DNA of 37,311 nucleotides from assembly GCA_051453625.1 (NCBI GenBank), contig JBOZIK010000001.1, forward strand, positions 177,431,542-177,468,852. Reading direction: 5' to 3'. A program made the translations under genes and the position numbers. Shown here in pieces: positions 30,921 through 37,311 of the stretch (position 1 is the first letter of the stretch; the number at the start of each line of letters is the position of its first letter). The notes below the pieces were generated by a model, which was not told the origin of the DNA, made no database searches, and worked only from the letters and a program-made list of their open reading frames with translations. Origin of the DNA: Welwitschia mirabilis. Lineage: Eukaryota > Gnetophyta > Gnetopsida > Welwitschiales.

Positions 30921-32430
30921 TCTTACCTGTGACTTATACTCAAGACAATGAAGCCTGTGAACGTGTGCATCTTGAATACATAGAAATCACTTCAAAATCA
31001 TAGAAATCAGTTCGAAGTCTCCATTTTGAGATATAAAATGATACTAGTGAAAGGGTAATCATTTCAAAATGCTCTTTACACTTTGAAAAATCTTGATTTT
31101 GCCCTTTTAATGAGTCTGATCACCACAAGGAATATGCAGTTCTTAGAAGCACGTCAAAACAATGCAAAGCAAATTGTCTATGTCATGATGAGACACTCCA
31201 AACTGTGATTCTACATTGATTCAAATCTTGTTTTCCTGGTCGCAATTTTGAATTGCTTGGGTCATAATTCTAATCCAACCTATATAAGTAGGGGTACATT
31301 TATGTCACTAGAAAAGAGGCTAATAATTAGTTATGTTATAAGGTAATGCTAGTCAAAAGCAAGGTGTTACTTTAATGAGATCTTTTCACCCACACTTAAG
31401 TGTTCATCAGTGTATCTTCTCCTTTCTATAGTCATTTGTCTTGTGAGGAGAGTTAGACACCAAAGCAATCTTGTTACAAGGTGATTTGGAAGAAGAAATT
31501 TACATGGAAACCCCTGAAGTGTTTGCTATTATAAAATAAAAACTTGATTGTAGGCTGGAAAAAAGTCCTTATAAATTAGAACAAGTTCTTAGCCATTATA
31601 CATGAAGTTTGATAATCAATTTTGATAAGCATGAGGTTGTTATTTGTCGTGTCACGCAATGAAGCACTTCAACACTCGTGACATTTTCTCCTTCTATGAT
31701 GCTAGTGGAAATTGTAAAGTATTAATGCAGACTCATTAACAATTATGTATATTTGAATTATTTTTGTAATATTCTAACATTTTAAATTTTTAGTTAATTA
31801 AAAGTTAATGGAGAGTTCCCACATAGCATTTTGATGTTGGTTTACATCATGCAAACTGAAGCAATTGATCATAGGGTAAGACAAATATTAGATACATTTA
31901 CCTATGAAAAGTTTAATGAAAGATTACTTGTTAACTATGATTAATCATTCTTCATCCAATCAATGGCATGAAGCTAGATTAACTAATGTTGCACTACATG
32001 ATCACGAATTAAACATGTGTAAGAGATGTTTGTGGGATCAAAGTCTACATCTATTTGTGTAAAAAGAAGTATGATATAACGAGAAAACTATCTACTAATA
32101 TACAAAGGTTGGTAATTGCTTATATAAACAACTAGGGTATGCGTTAACACATTACAGTAATGCATACTTAGCACACCACGCTAAAAATAGCCAGATAGGT
32201 ATAATCTTAAGTCCTAAACTATTGTGACTTCTGACACATTGACAATGTCTGGGTGCTAACAAATATATGACAACACCACAACAATACAATGGTAACCGAA
32301 CTTATTATTCCTCCCACAACTAAACACAACTAGACTAATGCCTTAAGTTTCTAACATATATAATACATATTCCTATCTATTTTACTACATACAATATTAC
32401 AACAAAATGTAAGCTCCTATCAGAATTGTT
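30921..32430. other. Intergenic or LTR-like DNA
   Basis: Contains a TATATAAG box and downstream AG-rich sequence that could be an LTR promoter with leader, but I could not find a partner repeat in the window. No coding block recognised. Confidence 0.35.
31281..31288 (+). promoter_or_regulatory. TATA-box candidate
   Basis: TATATAAG followed by TAGGGG, a common layout in plant promoters and LTRs. No transcript or ORF can be assigned. Confidence 0.3.
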
Positions 32431-32439
32431 TCCTCTGAT

Positions 32440-34760
32440 AGTCCACTAAGCTAAGATTAAAATTGTGAAGGCATTAACTCTGAGTAGCTTGTTTGATCCT
32501 TTAAATTCTACACCTAAAGGACATTCTGGTTCAAGTGATACTCGTCCTATAGGTGGTTCTTGAGTCTCCTATTTTCATCACTAAATCCTTGCATTAGGCA
32601 TCAAGGACCTCTAACTCAATAACTTTACCAAGAAACTCCAACTAGAGATTGTCATGTTCATGCTTAGAACTTGCCTTTTCAAGGTGTCCATTTGATGTTT
32701 CACGTTGCAGGCATGAGCCTCTTTAAATTTTTACTTTTTTTTTTTCACTTCGTACCACAAGAACTTTGTCTAAATGTCATTTAATTCATGATATTTCTAA
32801 ACTTCCACACCCTCTCATACATGGGATAGTTGGTCACACGTATTGGCTATTTCTGCAATCAATCATGGGTTCTGACCTTCTAACTACCCAATTCTTCCCA
32901 TTTTATAGGTTGAGGCAGAATCTATAATACTTTTTCTATGAGGTCCATTGATTCGAGCCTCTCAACATACTCAATTAACACTTCCTCTTGAAGTTTCAAA
33001 AAACGAAAGATTCCATTTGTCATCAAAGGCTTCCTGTTTCGATGCATGATTGTGTGATTGCATTTCCTTTGATTTCTCGACATAGAGGCCTTCTCATTCC
33101 TTTAGGTCCTTCAAGATGTTCATTTCAAGCTTTGACGCACTTAAGTTGAAATTCATGATATTCTTCTCCCCCTTAGCTTGTAACAATAGAGCAAGTTGAT
33201 CTAGTCACCAAGTGTTGATCCCTCCTCTCAGAAGTAACTTGGGACTTTAGCCCTTATCTTCCCTATTAGACTATGTACTCCTTTAGTTTTGCCTCTTTCT
33301 AATCAGGTTCATAATGTTTAGTTCTTAATCTCGAGATCTCAAAACTTTATCATCCTGGATCCTAAAAGAACATATTAGTCCATTTAGAGACCGTGGATTA
33401 GAGCTCTTCCTACCTTTGGAAGGGAGTTTCTCATGCCTGTGGATGGACCAAGAAATGTTGTAGATAGCTTTGGCATGTGTAAATTCCCAGGACCACAAGA
33501 TAGTTCTTGCTGCATCTTCGTCACCATGGTTTATGGAAGAGGAGTTTTTGCTCAAAAACCTTAAGTCACCATCTCCACAGTTATGGATTCTTATTGTATG
33601 TAGCTTTGAATGTATGTGGTGAGCACATCTGATTCCAAAAAATAGCCCTCTCCTCACCCCCAAGGGTTTCTTACATCCTCGATAAATCCATTTAGAGTTG
33701 ATTGCTCATTTCAAATAAATTAACCAAGGAATAGATTTATCAATCCTCCCCAATGTCCACCACTCCCTCATCCTAAGGGGTGTTCTGCTGGGAACTACAT
33801 TGGTTGGTAGAAGGGCTTATCATGAAATTCTTATATTGCGTAGTTACCTAGAGTTGTGTTTTATTGAAGTCCAAGGACCTCCTCATTCAATTGCTAAAGG
33901 AGTTGTTCGACCATTTGGAAATCCTATTGTTGATGTTGCTACTAACACGAAGCCTCTTGCTGACTTCTTAGAATCTTCCAAATCAAGATGCTCTCTATGT
34001 TGTATCTCATTAACTTGAGGCCGTGGAGCCTATCGCTACCTTTTCCTGCTCCACTTCTCTAATAGAGCATGAAGTTGGCTATTAGAAAGTGTTGATACCC
34101 AAAACCAATGCAAATTAGTCCACCCAATAATCCCATTCCACCTATGGACTTCTCAAATTAGAACAAGCAAACAATAAATTAAGGCATCAAGGTTTGTTTC
34201 CACATATTCCTTGATGTGGCTCTTGGGTGCCTCAAACCAAAAGTAAGGCACGTTGATCGTTCTTCTAGCACAGAATGCCAAAAAGATGATATTGTGCCAA
34301 GCAGCAATAATAGACAATATGTCCACTAAATGATATTTGTATTGTGCCAATTTAATAAAGAATTTCAGTTTCGACAACATTTTGCTCCGCATCCATCCTT
34401 GGTTTGGCTACAACTCAAATGCTTCTTGACACATTGATGCATACATGTTCTGAGCCCACCGCTTTCCTTCTACAATGATTTCAGCAAGCAAGTCTATGGT
34501 CACAACGCTTATCCCACAGATGGCCATTGTGCCATCCAGTTGCAGTTCTTATAAAACTCTATGACTTTGTTGTAGTGATAACCCCCTTCAAAAGCTGCTT
34601 AGCTCAAAATCCAAGTTTTGGAACATGACTCTAGATGTTGAGCCCCATTTTTGCAATCTTCAGAATGAGCCCATAGTCCATAAGGACTCAAATTTACTAA
34701 GTACTCCTAGATGGAATCATCTCCAAAAGTGACTCTTCCACATGAAGCCATGTGGGAGCT
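32440..34760 (-). pseudogene. Decayed retroelement-type ORF (plant mobile-domain-like N-part, coiled-coil C-part)
   Basis: A minus-strand protein trace over about 2.3 kb, read in the order 34760 to 32440. Near 34560-34160 it reads VTIDLLAEIIVEGKRW, KMLSKLKFFIKLAQYKYHL and FCARRTINVPYFWFEA, including a 79-codon open stretch at 34153-34392. This layout resembles extra ORFs of plant LTR retrotransposons (putative plant transposon protein or PMD-like). The lower part is rich in Lys, Glu and Leu (LEMNILKDLKE, QEEVLIEYVERLESMDLIEKV), fitting a coiled coil. Stops and shifts are frequent. Family assignment is by pattern only. Confidence 0.45.
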
Positions 34761-35269
34761 TATTGAGCCATTCTGCTATTCAAAGAACATAGAATCAACT
34801 CACTTTTATTAAAATGACGACAAACAAATTAATTTCTTTATTGGAAGACTTATAAAAATGCACTTTATGCCATCACAAAAGTATACACACTTGACCACAT
34901 GGAGTGTGGTAGGACTTTGAGAGTTAAAGAGCTTGCACAAAATGTAAAGAAAGCACAAAGGAAAAAAAAGCACGAGAGATAAACAAAGCAAAGTGAAAAA
35001 CCACGGAAAAAGAAAAAGAAAAGAAAAGAAAAGGAGAAAGTTGCCTTTATATATGCAAATTTTTGTATGTGTTAAGGCACTGCATTACGCATAGCCATTG
35101 AATTCTTAATTATCCTAAGAGCATGGAATGCAACCTAGTGTAAATTTGATTAATTACATTTATTTTTAATATGATATTTATTTTTTAATTTTGATTATTT
35201 ATTTATAATAGTTTGGATAGCAAGGAACATTAAATAATTGATAACGTCTAGATATGACCTCTAATTGGA
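34761..35269. other. Intergenic DNA with a purine-rich low-complexity run
   Basis: No gene seen. A GAAAA-type run lies at about 35004-35040. Confidence 0.45.
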
Positions 35270-36984
35270 ATGCTACCAAAAACTATTGGAGAGCTAAGAA
35301 CAGGCACTATGTTAAGATGCTGCCTTCCTCCATCAACATATCAAGCAAATCAATTCTGCACCAAAACACAGCCTCTGCTTTACAGCCTTGCTGATGTAGT
35401 TGATAAAGGAAGTGGCAGGAGAAAATACAAAAGCTTATACACAAACACTAAATTGTTGTTGTCAAGTACTGGTACAAGTTGAGAGAATAAATGCCTTGTT
35501 GCACATGCAGGTCAGAAATAGTGGTTCATTGAAAAGGTCATGCAAGCAAATCATGCAGATGCAGGTCACCAAGCAGTGAGGAACATGAAAATATGTCATC
35601 AACCATCCAGACTTCAGTACAATTTATGCTGCACATATTGAGAATATGGAAATTTCTTTGACTTTGGTTACTCTAGTCTTCAATTTTTCCTCTTTTTTTA
35701 ACATATATGTAAAAATGCCATGTTATTTGCAACATGGCAAACTTTTTTTTGTTGGAAAGGTTCCATGCACCTCACTCTGGAGTGTATCTACAAGAATTCA
35801 GAAAAACCCACAATGGCATCCAGTAGTGACCATGAGAGCAATCTACTACCCCTCTTCCCTAGACTTTATTTACACGTTATCACTTAGTGCATGATTCCTT
35901 GGGGCAGGTCGTCGTAACATGGAGCTTGGAATACATAATATAACTACCACCACCACTTTACTCAACTAGCTTGAGTCTTTAGGATGTTGTATGCATGCTT
36001 GTGTGCCTTGTACTTTTCTGCTTGAGATTTCATAAAAAGTTTTGTAGTTCTTCCCGTGAATGTTTGCCTCTACATTAGAAGGTTTTATCCCATAAATCTA
36101 TGTGTGTTTGATTTGTTTTCTGTTGCTTTTTAGCCATTCATGCACCTCCCCCTAGGAAAGACAAAATGAAATTAATGAGAAACTGCGTAAAGCAAGATAG
36201 ATAAAAAGTCAAGACAATTTAACTTTGTTAAGGGATTTAAGTCTTAATTCATAACCCCTTAATGGAAAACCGTCCAATCAGTTCTGTTCAATATTGTGAA
36301 GCCAAACGTTTGTCACTCACACCCTATTTTTGGCCTTAAATGTTTATGTTGTAAAAGGGACATTCATTAATAATTTAAAAAGACCAAAAAAATAAAAGAG
36401 GAAGGGTTCCTTTAGGGGTGGGGTCAATGTATTTTTAAGGGTGGCTCTAGACCCCAGTATTATATATGAGGTCAGGGTTTTGCTGGAGTGCATTCTATCT
36501 TACTGCTTTGAAGGCTTTTGGGAGGAGCTAAAGGAACGCCTTGCATTTCTTGTGGCTAGTAATCATTATAGCTGAAACAAAGAGCTATGTGCTGTTCTCT
36601 GTGGACGTAGGGGAAAAAAGGGCTCAAACCACATTAATTTTTTTTTTTTTTTTGTGTGTGTTTTTTTCCTTTACCACCCATAATTTTTGTCATATATTTT
36701 TCTTTTTCAAACACAATGTATCTTGGGAAAAGCCAACTAGATTGATCAGATTTTTCCCTTCTAGGGTTGCTGAACTCCAAGACTCAAACAATCCTTTGAT
36801 CAACAAAATTGTTAATAAGCTGCACCTTAAGAAACACCATCTTCATCATGACAATGATTTGCATCATTAAGATGCATGATTCACTGCTTCTTTGTATTGT
36901 ACATTAAACTTTCACTTTCTTTACTTTATTTTGCCTTGTATTTCATTTTAGTAGACTAGGGATTTTCTGTTCCTCTGTGTAGGA
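35270..36984. other. Mixed-composition DNA, possible flank or intron of a host gene
   Basis: GC content is higher than in the left of the window. Short plus-strand open frames (35270-35482, 35646-35894, 36541-36870) show no known domain. A TATATATGA at 36461 after a GC-richer segment could be a promoter. Pyrimidine-rich AG sites near 36777 and 37147 could be splice acceptors. None can be assigned to a gene. Confidence 0.35.
35716..35739 (+). other. Perfect 9-bp hairpin followed by a T-run
   Basis: TGCCATGTT, loop ATTTGC, AACATGGCA, then AACTTTTTTTT. May be chance or the end of a small element; no RNA gene seen upstream. Confidence 0.45.
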
Positions 36985-37147
36985 TCAATAGGATGAAGGT
37001 ATGCAAGTTGACTCACCGAAATGATTGGATAGGTAAGAATAGTATAATTTGACAGATAATGCAACGTTTGACAAGAAGTAATTGTCCAGTGGTTCCACTA
37101 ACTTGTTAGCATAAGATGTTCTGTTTTGCATCTCTTGTCTTTGGCAG

Positions 37148-37215
37148 GTGGGTGTGTGTCTCTGCCGGAAAAGTCGACGGCAGGCTCTAAACCAAACGGT
37201 GGTGGCGGTGGGTGA
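37148..37215 (+). CDS. Candidate last exon of a host gene (weak)
   Basis: Follows a good 3' splice-site context (TCTCTTGTCTTTGGCAG ending at 37147). In the second phase it reads GCVSLPEKSTAGSKPNGGGG and one more Gly before TGA 37213. Composition is much more GC-rich than the rest of the window. No domain is recognisable, no upstream exon could be joined, and the segment overlaps a tandem repeat, so this is tentative. Confidence 0.2.
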
Positions 37216-37311
37216 GATAACTCGAACCCTACTTTGCCGGAAAAGTCGAAGGATGATGGTCGGAGGTGGGTGAGATAACTCGAACCCTACTCTGCCGCCT
37301 CTGTCTTTCAA
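37162..37311. repeat. GC-richer tandem repeat at the window edge
   Basis: Units begin TGCCGGAAAAGTCGA at 37163 and 37234, and each carries GGTGGGTGAGATAACTCGAA. A third unit starts TGCCGCC at 37292 and leaves the window. Period varies (71 and 58 bases). The minus strand is open through it to the edge, but that frame follows the repeat and is not convincing as a gene. Confidence 0.8.

Noticed and set aside
33800-34018. Plus-strand 72-codon frame
   Set aside because: It lies opposite the minus-strand retroelement-type coding trace and has no recognisable domain of its own.
36541-36870. 109-codon plus-strand frame as a gene
   Set aside because: The middle is a T-rich low-complexity run giving poly-Phe. 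The His-rich end has no known domain, and a splice-acceptor-like site at about 36777 interrupts it.
36985-37311. 108-codon minus-strand frame open at the window edge
   Set aside because: Half of it is the translation of the tandem repeat (the same motif recurs) and the rest shows no domain or start context.
1-37311. tRNA, rRNA or CRISPR features
   Set aside because: No tRNA cloverleaf with A and B boxes, rRNA core sequence or regularly spaced repeat array could be recognised by reading.

Overview
This window looks like intergenic DNA from a large, repeat-rich seed-plant nuclear genome. A gymnosperm is my guess, but nothing in the sequence proves it. The DNA is AT-rich and eukaryotic. It is dominated by old plant-type LINE (L1-like) copies, a Ty3/gypsy pol remnant and a nested small LTR element. 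Five runs of exactly 100 N mark assembly gaps and one 9-N run is also present. I see no intact host gene, rRNA, tRNA or CRISPR array.

Layout. A nearly full-length LINE (family 1, copy 1) lies at 431-4656. An AT-rich stretch follows with a Ty3/gypsy reverse transcriptase remnant (6502-7020 plus 9310-9365). It is split by a 2.3-kb non-coding LTR element (7021-9309). AT-rich palindromic repeats and a microsatellite run to about 10.1 kb. A second, unrelated and more decayed LINE family occupies about 11.64-15.12 kb. The 5' half of family-1 copy A lies at 15851-17635. Copy B (19259-23945) carries ORF2, ORF3 and the 3' end. Truncated ORF3/3'-end copies then cluster at 25.07-29.29 kb, one of them inverted. 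The last 8 kb hold a decayed minus-strand ORF (32.4-34.8 kb), a cluster of GACATGTC palindromes, and a GC-richer right edge that may touch a host exon.

Main observation. Family-1 LINEs carry a third ORF after the usual ORF1 (nucleic-acid binding, CCHC knuckles) and ORF2 (endonuclease, RT, zf-RVT). ORF3 is about 400 codons. Its N-terminal half resembles extra ORFs of plant retrotransposons, its middle is a Ser/Pro-rich linker, and its C-terminus reads as a DnaJ J-domain. The ORF2-ORF3 junction is present in two separate copies, and the J-domain is recognisable in five. One copy keeps the HPD signature; the others have decayed forms (HLD, YLD, CSD) at the same place. I know of no described LINE with a J-domain. 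The idea that ORF3 recruits Hsp70 to help the element's RNP or RT is inference.

All copies here are dead. ORF1 and copy-A ORF2 read largely in one frame, with stops mostly where Trp (TGG) or Gln (CAG/CAA) is expected. This fits C-to-T decay of methylated, silenced DNA.
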